The notes beneath the pieces are model-generated. The model saw only the letters and a list, made by a program, of their open reading frames with translations. It was not told the DNA's origin and ran no database searches. Shown piece by piece: positions 23,544-35,464 of a stretch of DNA of 64,000 nt (its first letter is position 1; the number at the start of each line of letters is the position of its first letter). Source of the stretch: Tubulanus polymorphus (Eukaryota; Nemertea; Palaeonemertea; Tubulaniformes; Tubulanidae); the NCBI RefSeq assembly GCF_964204645.1, contig NC_134028.1:2702501-2766500 (forward strand). Direction: 5' to 3'. Made by a program: the position numbers and the translations under genes.

Positions 23544-26500
23544 GTTCGGCCATTTTCCGGTAAGTTCTGCGTCCATTTTATTTTTTCTGTCGATAAAATC
23601 TCTCGATTCTTGATTGATTATCTATCAACTTGGTATTAATTTTTCTTTATTAATATTGCAGCAGCATTCAACGAAACAACAAGCAAGCCAGTAGCATCAG
23701 CAACATCAGGAACACACATACAGCAGCAGAAGAAAAAGAAGATAAAGATTGAATTAGAAAAATGTCGTACACATTCGTTTTAGAGATCTTGCAGGCGGTA
23801 CAGGTCGAGGCGGTGAAGAACAGCGGGTCCCTCGACCTGTTCTGCATCATAAGTAAGTTTTTACTCAATCCTTTATCTCAATTATTAAGCGTCACATATC
23901 TTAATTACTTATCTCGGTTATCTCGAATATTCAATACACGACAATCTAGCACATATCTCTGAAATTTCATTATAGAATTTTTCGAATCCGAAATCTTTAA
24001 CTAGAGTAGCTAAACTGCTAAATACTTATCCATTTCTATTCAGATGATTTTTTTCTATTCATTTGAATACCTCACTTACTTGAAAGTTCAATTATTTCTG
24101 ATAACAAAAATATCGACTTCAATATATCAAATGTATAATTTTTCAATAATTTGATTCTAGGTCAAATCTCAGTTAAATATAAAAAAAATTGGTTCTTTCT
24201 TAAATCATTAATTTGTATTCTCAATTATATAATCTAAGAATAGTTTAATATTCCTTTTATTCAGTGATAACTCAATTATTCTTCATTGAAAAATACAATT
24301 TCATTTGATTTTGAAAATTCATTCAAGCATCTACAAAAATTCAATATGGAAAGGAAATTATTTCTATTTCTTCATTAAAACAGTCTAAATTATAAATTAA
24401 CTGCAGTAATAACAAATAAATCTACCCTTGATGTCTCATTGAAGTTCCATTCCTTTGCCTTATTCGAGACAAATATTCATGGAACAAAATTGAATTGAAT
24501 TTAATAGAATGTGACTCTGACGAATGGGATTTAATATAATGATATCAAAACTTATTTCCGGGTTTAAATTTGACGTTTGTAAAGAATTTCCATCATGCGC
24601 TCCAAGCATGTATCATTGATGCTCTTTAATTCTTTTCAGAAAGCAGCAAATAAACAGATTGAAACTGTTTAATAGATAATAGGCCTCAGTCATAATTGAC
24701 ATCATTATCATGTGTTATATAGCTGGGCGAACCAGTCAGACCATGGCATCGCACCATCCACAGGCCACATCACATGCCTTTTATGTGAAGTTTGAATTTG
24801 AAACTCAGCATTGCGAGTTAGGCTATTGGTAAAAGTGCATATCCGCACCTCTCAGCGTAAACGGTTCAATCAATTACGTTCAATATCATTGTTTCAGATT
24901 CAAAATGTCATCAGCAATTCAGTACATTGCCATTGGTTAATTTTAAGATATCTTCACTAAGAGAGTAGAAAGATTTTAGACAGGATTCTGTCAGTGTCAT
25001 TCAGCAGATTGCGTCAATCAAGAGAGGTGCGGATCTGCACTTTTACCAGGCTATTGAGTTAGGCCTGATGAAGTTAGAAAAGGTTTCTTTTTTGTTGAAA
25101 AAATTATTTTCAATCGGGCCTAAAAGCTACGGTAGGTACCAGCCAGACCCAGATATTTATCTATCTCTTAGTCTTAAGTCTAGCAACCCCGGCCTAGTGT
25201 TTTTCCAGCCTAGGCCTAGCATTTTTTTCCTGCCCGGGCCTTGTATATTTCCAACCCTGGCAAGTGTTTTATTCAGAGCCGGCCTAGCTTTTTAGCAGGC
25301 CCCGGTGTAGCGTTTCTCCAGCCCAGCCCTCGTAACATCACAACTTAAAACTTCAACAGAAATGATATGAACGCAGTTTTTTGCGGGGAAGTAGGTGTCG
25401 TTATATTTACAGTGAATTATTCCACCGATGGATTCAACGTTCGAGGGGTAAGTAGTGACTCATTTGAAATATCTAATGAATATCGGTATACGTGAAATAG
25501 GCCTAGATTCCAATTATTATTCATTATTCACAGTTTAATGATATTTTGTTTTATGAGTGAATGATAATATATTTAATATTTTGTAGTAAATGGATTTGAT
25601 TGATTTGTATGAAGTCACCTGGTTGCGGGAGGAAGTTTGAATAATCGCGTAACGTACAATAACAATTTACTAAATGTAAGTGTTATCGATCCCTCATTTA
25701 TTCATTATCTAATGATTTATATATTTGGTTTTTATGACAACGTGTTTTTATGAAAATGTGTTTATTATATTTAGAATAAATTTGTTTGAAGCCGGCTGTG
25801 ATACCAGTGATACCAGTGCATCATCCCAGTACCAATGATACCAGTGCATCAAGCCAGTACCAGTGATACCAGTGCATCAAGCCAGTACCAGTGATACCAG
25901 TGTATCATCCCAGTACCAGTGATACCAATGCATCATCCCAGTACCAGTGATACCAGTGCATCAAACCAGTACCAGTGATACCAGTGCATCGTCCCAGTAC
26001 CAGCGATACCAGTGCATCAAGCCAGTATGGTTATTCTACAAACTGCTGATTGTTGATTTTTCGGTTTCTATTGGTTTCGGTTTCTGTGGTTACTGATGAT
26101 ATTTGAATGAAATTCTTTGCTTCGTTTTTTTGTTTGAAATGAAAATTAAGTAAATTTTGGCATATTTGTACTTTGAATACAATTTACGTTGTAAACATTT
26201 TAAATAAAATGATACATTGAGAAATCAGAATTGTCAGAATTCGTTTTTTGGTTGAAATTCAATATTCAGTAAATATATATTTAGTATTTGCCGTTATCAG
26301 AATTAAGATAACTGTTAGCCTTTGTTGTTTCTTGGTCAAAAAAGTACATTTTGCATATTTTTTCTTGTCTTGAATTTTGGTTATACATTTATACCCTTGA
26401 TCTCATCATCACAAAAACATGTTTTGATCAGAAACGAAATGGCTTTCTTGTGTTTTTTACACCAAAAATATCATTGTTAGGCCTGATGCTTCCCGTATTA

Positions 26501-29500
26501 CTTTGAAATTTGAAATGGGTATATTTGTTGAAGGGATACTCAATGAAACCGGTTTTTCGATTAGCCAATATTACGCAATCAGCGGCCATCTTAGTCTCAT
26601 CAAACCTCGTTCATTGGAAAAGGGTTTTATCGATGAAAATATCAACTTCTTTCATAAACCTTAATAGGTCTCTTCATGCGTCCCTCCATCTTGAATTGTT
26701 TATTTGTATTATTATTGTAAAGTTCATATACATGTAATTCAAAATGATAAATGAATTATCATATTATGATATTATTTTTTAGGATTTTATAGGCAATTTT
26801 TCGATTCAGGTTTGTCCCAGTATATTTTTTATCGCTATCAATTGCAAAGTTGTAACTAATGACTGTACAGTACTTGAAGATTTGGTGAGGTTTCAGTGAG
26901 GCCAAAACTTATTTTGTACTTTTTTTATATGAATAGTTAAAATCAGGTTTTCAGTGAAAATGAATTTTGGTGTTTGATTTCAAGACAAATCGCTTTTTGT
27001 AAGTGGTTAAAATCCATTTGAGATGAATACCCAGAAAGATGTATTCAAATGTGTTGAAATGTATTCAAACGTAGCGTCTTATCAGAATACTGTCTTAGAT
27101 TACGTCAAATATAAGCTGAACATTTTTGAATACAACTCCAGAACTACATCAGAACATGGACGTATAGTTTATACGTCCATGATCAGAACTAGTAGTGTAA
27201 TATATCCTCTTAATGAAGTCGTAGGAGGTATTAGGCCACACAAAGAAATACCCTAGTTTCTTAAGAAAGTCAAATGCCGCCCGCGTCATGAAAAAAGTCC
27301 ATAATATAAATTAAAAAGACAAATGCGCTCGCCCACTTCGGCAAAGCATCAATCGTCTGTTTTTATAAACATTTAAACCCGCTTGCCCGCATAGCTGTAT
27401 AGTGTACGACAGTGGCGTTTATGTTCATCCTCGACATACTGGTAATCCACATTTACGGTGACAAAAACAGCGCAAAAACCTTTGAATTCTTAAATACACT
27501 GTGTCCGAAGGATTCAGTATTCAAGGGGTAAGTGGCTCATTTGAAATAAGTTGTGAATATATGTGAAATAGGCCTTCATCGAGGTGCAGTGGTCCAGTCA
27601 CTGATCCTTTACCTTAAATACCCTGAGTGGCCCAGGGCAATATTTCTGAGGTTCCACGTATGAATGTCTAGAAAAATTACAGAACTCATGGCTTTCGATT
27701 GAATATCTATTCAATAAAATTCTGTGTGACCAAAACTTGAATTATATTTGATATTCAATTTCCAATTCAAATGTATGATAAAGTTTCTGTAGAATGTACC
27801 CAAAAGTGCCGCCTCGATAGAGGTTACTACCTTCAGATAAAATAGCTCAATAAAGTCATTTTGAATTTGAATACATCAACAGTGAATTAATCAACAATTT
27901 GTCTAACCAGGGCGAACTTTGGTTTTTGTAGTAAGTCAATTAAAGATCGGAGCTAATAACCAAATGCACTATAAAGGTCGTAACATATTTCAGTGTCGGC
28001 CATCTTGAAACTAGGTGCGAACTACAGCGATCGTGCTCAATCCTGTGTCAACCGTTTCCGGACTATAGTTCTGACTATCGGACATTAGGTTTCAAGTTGT
28101 CACCTTCGTAACCGAAGTTTGCCCCGGGCAGGCAAGCTCCATTATTTATGATGTAGTTCATATCAATTGAAAATTTATCATCAAAACTACAATACAATTT
28201 TTATAGGCCCTTATACAAAATAAAAATAGATAGAAAAAATGCTGAAAATTAATTGTTATTTAGAAACACGAATGTTGACACAGAAGCCCTCAAATAATGC
28301 ATTGTAGTTATCAATGGATAAAAACATTGTTATAACGGTATTTACATTGTCAAAATGGGCCTATTTCAGATGTCATAATCAATATGTTTTAATCGTAGAA
28401 TCGTTGGATGTAGCCAGCAGTGAATTGGTTTGTTAACATGGCCGCATGATATATAGATAGGTTTTGCGAATGGTGAACCCTTATATTTGTAATATCCTCG
28501 AGAACTGATGTATTTACTGCATTTCCCTTGTTGGTAACTAAAATGATAATCACATGGAGAAATGTGATGTTTTGGTTAAGAACAGTGAGTTCAGGCTGGT
28601 TGAATGATTGTTCAAATGATTTGGAACCAAAATTTTCCAATTATGTACTTCGATTAAAACTAAAAATTCTATAAATGTGCGACTATATCTGTACTTCGAT
28701 TTCTGATGAAATTTGAATGAAATTCTTTGTTTTTCTGCCATAAAAAAAATGCAAAAAAAACTTTGAAATATGTGAAAATTGAATATGATTTACCATGTAC
28801 TGTGTAAAGTTAAAATGATAGAATATGAACAAATTAAAGTAATTATTTTGGCTTTATTATTTGTTACTGAGCATTTTCTTAAAATATATGAATAACAGTT
28901 TGAGGAAACATGATGGATTTTCTTGATATTTCGTTTATACTTGTTTCTACCCCAGACGCATCTGCAGCTCAGAATCTGGAATCTGGAAAGTGAAAACCAA
29001 AATGGCTGTCCAATGACCTTTTATTCGGCAAAAAGAAATCTAGAACCTGTAGCTTGGTGTATTATTTTGTGTTGAAATTCGTGATGTGTTTATTGTTGGA
29101 AAGAATCTTCATCATAGCAGACAGATATTGCAATTAGCAAACTTTTGCGCAATCGGCGGCCATCTTTTTCTCGTTCATCCTCAAGTGTAGATTTTATTTT
29201 GAGGAAAGTGTCCACTGATTTTAACTGTCATGTTATAATTCAATTCAATTCTTGATTGCTCCGTAACATAGCTTATACATTCTTAAATGAAACACAATCT
29301 CGACAAAAAAATAAAAATTATCATAAATAATCAATAGCAATTGAACATGCACATAATGAGGTCATGGTAAACGGGTTTTCAGTTTTTAGTGAATATTCAC
29401 ATAGTTGAATCCTCAACTTGTTTGTCAATATATTTACCTAAACAGCAAGCCATTTGTTGTGATGGACATTATGATTATAAATTTGTTGTGATCGCTAATA

Positions 29501-32500
29501 TTTGATGTCTGAGGAAATTCGAGATTGCTCATTTTCAATGGATCAATAATTTCACAAAAAAACTACGATGCCACATGATAATGATATTCAATGTACATTA
29601 AATTCAAATTTTATTTTTAGTACTATTTTCATTTTCTGATACAGATAAGAAAGTGATGGGAAACAAGCCGCCATCATTATTATGTCACCCTGGTGGAGGT
29701 GTTTTAGACTGTGTCCGCTGTCCCCTTGAGACTTAGTTAGCGCAATTCTGCAATTCTTGATGGATTCACATATAACTTGGTGTGAGGATTAGAGCAGGTG
29801 AATTGCTCACCCCTTTCGAAAATGGTTGTCATCAGCCATCAAATATGGCTGTCATATGGCTTGTTAGCATGATACAGCCAATAGTTCTTGATGAATTTCC
29901 CTATAATTTGGTGTGAATATTGGGGCAGGTAAGATGTCCGCCCCTATCGAAAATGGAGGTTGTCGGACTTCAAATATGGCTGCCATTGCAACCATCTTGA
30001 ATTTTTGTTTTTAATACACAGCTTGCAATATCTGATGGATATCCATGAAACTTGATGTGAGTTTTAAGACAGGTTTATCTTTTCCTGACTTGGACAAATA
30101 ATTCTTACAAACTCAATGAACAATTAAGTAAACTCGGCTATTTATGAAGTCGTGTGCAACATGTTTGTTACCGTCATCAATTTCTTGCACCTTTATTGTT
30201 TGTTTATCCCGGGGAGATGTGCGTGTAATTACCACATTCTAGTTTGGCCTAAAAAGACATGAAAAGTACATATGATGGGAGAACCTAGGTGAAAAGCAGA
30301 AATTGACTCCTGAAATTAGATTAGATATAATTAGACGCCAGTATACAAAATGGATTCCTGCAACATTACTGTGGCGAGCAAGGATTCCACCAGGCGTTGT
30401 TAGTGGCACTGAGTTAACGCACTTCGACTCCTTCAACATAACGTAATGGATCTTTATGGTGTAAAAAAAACCAGTAAACTGTGGACCCTCCAACTCTTCT
30501 GATTCATCCGGAATACGGATTGTCGTATCAATATCCTCATTCTGAATGCCGTTGAGAATATTCCAGAGATTTATTGTGTGAAGATCAGCAGGTGATACTG
30601 GACTGTAAAAATGTCCTGAACCGTAAAAGCGTTCGTTTATCGTATCCCTGTTGTTCATTTAAAAAAAAAACAGATTGTCTTTCCACGAAAAGCATCAAAT
30701 ATATAAGTATTAGTGTCCTGGTATTCATTTCTCAGCCAAGGATGTTGTTTTCATATCGTGTCTTATCAATAACTGTGTGAGTCACTGGGAACACTCTAAC
30801 AAAAACAGGGTAGGGAAAAGTCAAAGGAATTTTGTAGGTTTTCAGGTGCGTTGGAAGCAATTTTTGATTGCCTCGGCCAAATGCCGATTTTGGACACGTT
30901 CTGAATATTGTCGCGGCAAATTTACTTAATTTCTTCCAAAATGTGGTATTCAAAGAAAAAAAAGTCATTCAGTAAATTATTGCCACGGCTTTCGCTGCTG
31001 CTGTCGCTGCACTTCCAACGCCACTGGTTCTCGGGCTTCTGTGTGACCCGTCTGTGTGTCTGTCAGCTACTTGGCATTCATAGCGGATCTTGATGAAACT
31101 TAGATACAATGTTAGTATAGGGGGTCTAGTTGTGTAGTGCAAAGAATGCGCCTGGTGCACCACCTACTGGCAGCACTGGGTACCTTATTAGTCTTTTTAT
31201 TAGTCACATGACTTTGAAGATGACCTCATAACTGAAGAAAGGGGTCGAAATCCAAAATTTGTCTTGACAAAATTTAGCTATTGGCCCTAGGTTTAACATA
31301 TCCAAAATGCTTTATAACCCCTGGTAACTTTGGAGTTCGAATTTGAGTCTGAGCGCGAGAACCGTTGTCACCTATGGCTTGTTCTTCAGGGAATAGTCGG
31401 GGAATTTTGAAAAAAATCTAGAAATCAGGGAAATATGTTGTAATTGCTAGATTGTTTGAAAATCAAATGGTTTGCGTGACATTCGTATTTGACTGTTTAG
31501 TGATTTGATTCTTAGCAGATCAAGTCGGGGAAAACAACATACACATTGGGAGTAGTCAGAGACAAGTCAGGGAAAAACAAAACAAAGAAGCCACCCTGAA
31601 ACATGCTTGCATTTTTACGAACACCTTCGATGTCAAGAGTTCCAGAATAACCAAATTATAAAATTATGAACAAATCGTAAAGAATAGATATTTAATTGCT
31701 CTTTGTTGTTATGACCACCCCAGCTATTTATTTCACCGAGAAAAATGATTTCCGAAGTTTGGAGTGTCTAAAACGGTAAACAACGGATGTATCGTTATTG
31801 CCTTTATCAAATGTATGCTTTCATCGTGTCATTCCATCTGATTCTCACTTCTTATACTGTCAAGTAAAAATACTTTGTTGAGACAACTTATTTCAGTCAA
31901 AAGTGGGCTATCTTGAATTTCTCTTTAAGTCACCCTGATACTAGTAGGACTTTTGTCCCCGCAAAGTTCTGATGATATATTTCATTATGATTTCAAAATG
32001 ACTCTTGATTTCCAATTACTTTTCTTGGTTCCTCCATTGTTTCATCTACACGTAAATCATCAAAAAAATACATCACGTAGTTGAACAAAAATGGGGAAAT
32101 TATAGAAAATTATTTTTAGTTAGACTCGAACCCGAAAGCTTTGCCACATTCTGGTTTTATTATCATACTACATATATCATATCTATGGCTAAGATGTGCT
32201 AGCATCTAGGCCCAAATTCCCATTCTTGATCTTGATTATATACTCGACGACCACGTTAGCACGTTTTAGTGTCACAGGGGTCTGTCATATTTAAATGGCG
32301 TGCAGGGTTCCAGTCGCCTATGGGGGGAAAAACAAGTTCTGTGCTGGTTTCCATAGACAAGTGGCTGTCCAATATCAATTAGTCGACAAAAACCCACAAT
32401 AAAAAAGAAAAACTATCTGATAGTTTGACGTTTCGACTCGAATCTATGAGCCATTTTCAAAAACTCCAGGTCATGCTGTACCTCCAGGTCATGCTGTAGT

Positions 32501-34665
32501 TCTATCTGGTCAGCAATCGACTTTATGGGTTTGTAGATGATGCAGTCGTCTGTGAATAATCTAATGCTGGACTTAACTATTGTTGGTAAGTCATTGATAT
32601 AGATCAGAAACAACAGCAGTTCCAAGACTGTTCCTTGGGGTACTCCTGACAGGACATTAGCGTCGTCTAATGATGTACCAGATCCATCTACCTGTAATTT
32701 TTGGGTGCATTGGCAGAAAAATGCTTCAATCCATAAATAATGAGGTTGTTGACACTGTAGTGCTGAAATCTAATGCGTTGATTTTCATCCATAGTGATCA
32801 GCAGTTGTGACTCTTAGGATCGGCCTTCTGTGACACCTATGAGGATAGATTCTTTATCTAGGTGGACTGGTTCAGTATGCGTCGGCCTATCATGTGCTTC
32901 ATCATTTTTCAGCACACGCAAGTTAAAGATACTGTAGTTTTTTGACTGGTGCCTGTCTCCTTTCTTTGACGACTGGCGTAACCAATTCTTTCTTCCAGTC
33001 GAGTGGTAATTCTTCTGATGTCAGTGACTGCTGGAAAAAGCGGTCATTGCGGGGGTGAGTTTCACAGCAGCCTATTTTAGGATCCGATTTGGTATGTGGT
33101 CGGGACCTTTCATGGATTTAACTTCCGGACTCCTTTAACGTCAAACTGCTAGTCTATGGGAGGCTAGTTATCATCGCTTGGTTCTGGCATGTTGACCAGG
33201 TCTTCTCAGAATTTGTTGATATTCTGGGCTTTCGAGCGAGGATTGTGTCCACTCTGTATTGGTCTCACTCATGATAATGCACAACAGCATCAAAGTCCTA
33301 CATGTTTTTCAAATGAGGAATAGAGTGATTCTTACAACTGGAATTCCATGCGTGGCCACGCTCATCGACGTGTTGATTACCAGTGTTCCAATGATTTTCG
33401 TTTCACCCAAATTACAAATAGTCTAATCTAATAGCTGAGATGCCAGAATTTGTTTTGATTTGACATGGCTGAGTGAAGAATATCTGTTAGTCATTGTGAG
33501 GAGCAGTTTTCATCTTTTTTAAATTTCCTCTTCTGTTCATTGTATTTATCCATGGTACACCAACTTATTATTATTCATTTGTTATACCCAAACTGTATTG
33601 AAAGCAATGAGTGTTATATGAAAACGATATATAATAACAAATTTAATAATATGAAGAATGAAGAAGATACATTTGAAAGCTTTTCAGCAACAATCTGCAT
33701 CAAACGATGGCGCAGGTGAACATAATATTGACATCTGTTTGAGATTTCTCTGGTTTTCTGTTAAATCGTGATATGAGTTATTCCAAAACAAATTTATATA
33801 GTTTTGAAACCTGAATACCATAATTCCAGTTGCTGGTATGAACCAATTTTACCTATGCATTCCCAAAACTATTACCATCCACTAGTGATGCATCAACAGA
33901 TACGATGACAAAACCGAAATTGACTTCAAACTCTTGATTTAGGAATGAATCAGATAAACTGGCAATTAACTGTAAAGATGATTGTTTCTAACAGTTGTTG
34001 GTATGATTTCAGTGATGAGTAAACAAAATCGTATTCATCACTTTCGTAATGACAGAAATTAAGTCTACGTGGTATTAATGTGTAATATTCGTGATCCTTA
34101 ATAGTTTTTCTTTTCATTTCAGCTGAAAGACTTGTCAGAGATGTGATAAAAAAGAAAAGTGAGTCTGGCCACACTTATGAGGCGGCAACCCGTCTACAAG
34201 AAAGATTACAAAGGTGTGTTGATCTAATGTCGTCTCATAAGCCGGTGGAGCCAATTCCACCAACACCTGAATTGGCTCCTCCGCAGGTGGTGGACCCTGC
34301 TCCTGCGGTGCAGGTGGTTGCGCCCACCGTATCTTCGGATACGGAGGTCGTGCCACCTGTTATCGTGGAGCAGGAGGTCGCCCCTGCCGTGGTTGCCCCG
34401 ACAGAGGCGCCACAGGTCCAGACTCCTGCACCGCGCAGGTCGCCCCGCAAAAATAGAAAGGAAATAAATTATGCAATAGGTTCGGGGCGGCCTAATAAAA
34501 AAAAATCAAAACGTGCGACTCCTCCACCACCACCATCTTTTGAGGAGTCGAGTGATGAGGAGTTATTTTATACTCCTGGAGCTCCACAACCAGGGCCCCC
34601 ACCACCACAAACACCTGTGGGTGTGCAACAAAAAAAACGCAAGAGACTTTCTTATGATAATGATG

Positions 34666-34704
<39 letters not shown>

Positions 34705-34898
34705 TGCCAGCCCAGGCGGGAACATCGGGCGCTCCAGCGGGGGTACCACCCGCCCCCGCTGTCGAGCTTGTTGCACGTGGCCCTGGTTGGTCGAAAAACA
34801 TCAGAATGAAAGATCCCTTACAATTGCTCCGCGATGTTGAAGGGGCCTTTGATGGCAATTTTACATTTGTAAGAAATAAAAGACAACGGAGAAGTTAA
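23534..34898 (+). CDS. Unrecognised two-coding-exon gene, Pro-rich basic protein of 288 residues
   Basis: Gene span. A short 5' UTR exon (about 23534-23559), an intron to 23661, coding exon 23662-23852 (ATG at 23762), an intron of 10,270 nt, and a last exon 34123-34898. Both sides of the long intron are phase 1 and the sites are consensus (AA|GTAAGT and TTTCATTTCAG|CT), so the join reads LDLFCII-T-ERLVRDVIKK. The product has a helical N-terminal 80 residues, a Pro/Ala/Val-rich middle, an AT-hook-like GSGRPNKKKSKR, basic clusters QKKRKRLS and RNKRQRRS, an Asp/Asn run, and no signal peptide or membrane segment. I infer a nuclear, possibly DNA-binding protein; I recognise no family. The exon is much richer in G+C than its surroundings. 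AATAAA occurs at 35225-35230. Confidence 0.68.
23662..23852 (+). CDS. First coding exon of the unrecognised gene
   Basis: The acceptor is TTAATATTGCAG (23661; CAGCAG makes 23664 an alternative) and the donor GTAAGT begins at 23853. An A- and CAG-rich leader precedes ATG at 23762; an in-frame TGA at 23750-23752 fixes this as the start. It encodes MSYTFVLEILQAVQVEAVKN and SGSLDLFCII plus one base. The residues are mostly helix-forming. Confidence 0.7.
24828..25047. mobile_element. Merlin-like MITE with perfect 8-bp target repeat
   Basis: A 220-bp element with inverted ends starting GGTAAAAGTGCATATCCGCA and ending in the complement of GGTAAAAGTGCAGATCCGCA, about 27 bp each. AGGCTATT is directly repeated at 24820-24827 and 25048-25055. 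GG-starting ends with an 8-bp target repeat fit Merlin better than hAT. It has no open frame of note and lies in the long intron of the unrecognised gene. Confidence 0.82.
25190..25335. repeat. Degenerate ~30-bp tandem repeat (GGCCTAG-TTTTTCC)
   Basis: Four to five imperfect units of the type GGCCTAGTGTTTTTCCAGCC, with variable T runs. It is G+C rich compared with flanking DNA. A short open frame over it (25068-25295) is repeat-derived. Confidence 0.6.
25797..26028. repeat. 28-bp minisatellite, about 8 copies
   Basis: The unit is GATACCAGTGCATCAAGCCA plus GTACCAGT, with alternation of ATCATCCCA and ATCAAGCCA versions. Copies are nearly identical, so the array is young. It lies in the long intron. 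Confidence 0.92.
27155..27181. repeat. Perfect 12-bp hairpin CATGGACGTATA
   Basis: CATGGACGTATA (27155-27166), loop GTT, then its exact complement to 27181. It is isolated, with no adjacent gene end, so it is not an obvious terminator of anything. Confidence 0.85.
29745..30075. repeat. Degenerate ~140-bp tandem repeat with ATATGGCTG words
   Basis: Three diverged units begin TTCTTGATG or TCTGATGG, pass through ACTTGGTGTGA and (C/G)AGGT, and the first two contain TATCGAAAATGG or TTTCGAAAATGG and TCAAATATGGCTG. Probably a relic of a dispersed repeat family. Confidence 0.5.
30239..30658 (-). other. Unrecognised 139-codon open frame, doubtful
   Basis: The longest open frame in this part of the intron, reading MNNRDTINERFYGSGHFYSP at the start and RIPDESEELEGPQFTGFFYT in the middle. 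I recognise no family, domain or signal peptide. There are no clear splice sites or promoter. It could be a fragment of a mobile element or chance. Confidence 0.2.
31385..31601. mobile_element. MITE-like relic ending GCCACCCTG
   Basis: TTCAGGGAATAGTCGGGG at the left, repeated (G)TCAGGGAAA words inside and AAGCCACCCTGAAAC at the right resemble the GGGTGGC-type MITE at 21391. The left end is eroded. Confidence 0.4.
32413..33215 (-). pseudogene. Non-LTR retrotransposon reverse transcriptase, degenerate
   Basis: Minus strand. From the 5' side: GPDHIPNRILK (about 33095), LTPAMTAFFQQSLTSEELPL and DWKKELVTPVVKE (about 33000-32950), then WIEAFFCQCTQKLQVDG, VLSGVPQGTVL (32660-32628), LFLIYINDLP and IRLFTDDCIIY (32625-32530). 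These are successive reverse-transcriptase blocks of the jockey/CR1 type. The catalytic box is FTDD instead of FADD, GPLL has become ELLL, and there are stops and frame changes. An 18-bp duplication adds a repeated HDLEVQ. It is a dead copy in the intron of the unrecognised gene, in antisense. Confidence 0.85.
34123..34898 (+). CDS. Last coding exon of the unrecognised gene
   Basis: After TTTTCATTTCAG at 34122 the exon starts CT, completing Thr. It reads ERLVRDVIKKKSESGHTYEA, a Leu/Arg helix with RLQERLQRCVDLM, then a Pro-rich part with many PP and VV pairs. Next come PRRSPRKNRKE, GSGRPNKKKSKR (AT-hook-like), a Pro/acidic stretch FEESSDEELFYTP and QKKRKRLSY. An in-frame GATAAT microsatellite (34657-34704) encodes alternating Asp and Asn. 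A conserved-looking C-terminal segment KDPLQLLRDVEGAFDGNF follows, with a basic end and TAA at 34896. Other open frames over this exon are shadows of its biased composition. Confidence 0.78.
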
Positions 34899-35464
34899 AA
34901 TACCATCCCCCTTCACTCGCCATCACTCCGGGCAACAACACCAGCCCAAACACGTCTGCAGATCGGCACTCCTTTCATCATTCATTTTTATAAGTTTTTG
35001 AGACCACCTTTCGTATCCAGTGCACGGATTGCGTGAACGCCTTGTAGTATATTTAAAGAGATTTTTACTTTGATCAGCGACAGTTAAAGTAAAACTCATT
35101 CATTTCGTTTCATTTCATTCTTCGTCGGTCTGCAGTTCGCGCGGTGCCACAAAATATCTGTCAACCCCCTTGCATTAGGAACCAGTGGGCGTGCAGTCCT
35201 GCATTATAAATACTTTTTTATTTAAATAAAATTCAAAAAACAAAAAACCAGATCTCCAGTTTTATCGAGAGTTTTACGGTTCTTTCAAAAAAAATTTTAA
35301 AACCAAAAAACAAAAAAAAAGTCATCATCATTTCATCAACTTTATTTATTTTCTTGGATGAATTCATTTTCATTCCATCATGTAATCCATCATTATTTTA
35401 AATTATTTTCATTTGTTTTTTGACTGTACGTCCCGCTGTGTTCCTACCAAACCCGCCCACACCA

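Larger units (their letters stand above)
25421..29240. repeat. Old imperfect segmental duplication inside the long intron
   Basis: Segments at 25421-25510 and 27490-27575 share GGATTCA..TTC(G/A)A, GGGGTAAGT and CTCATTTGAAATA. Segments near 26095 and 28700 share ATTTGAATGAAATTCTTTG, and segments near 26575 and 29150 share CGCAATC-GCGGCCATCTT. The order is kept, which indicates an ancient duplication of roughly 1.2-1.8 kb. Both copies keep a consensus GTAAGT donor. Confidence 0.6.

Noticed and set aside
24815-24885. tRNA-like A and B boxes (GGCTATTGGTAAAAGTG ... GGTTCAATC)
   Set aside because: The A-box part is the end of a MITE whose inverted partner and 8-bp target repeat are present, so the tRNA resemblance is accidental.
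34135-34858. Minus-strand and other-frame open frames over the Pro-rich exon
   Set aside because: Shadows of the G+C-rich, stop-poor coding frame 34123-34898, which alone is supported by a phase-matched splice join.
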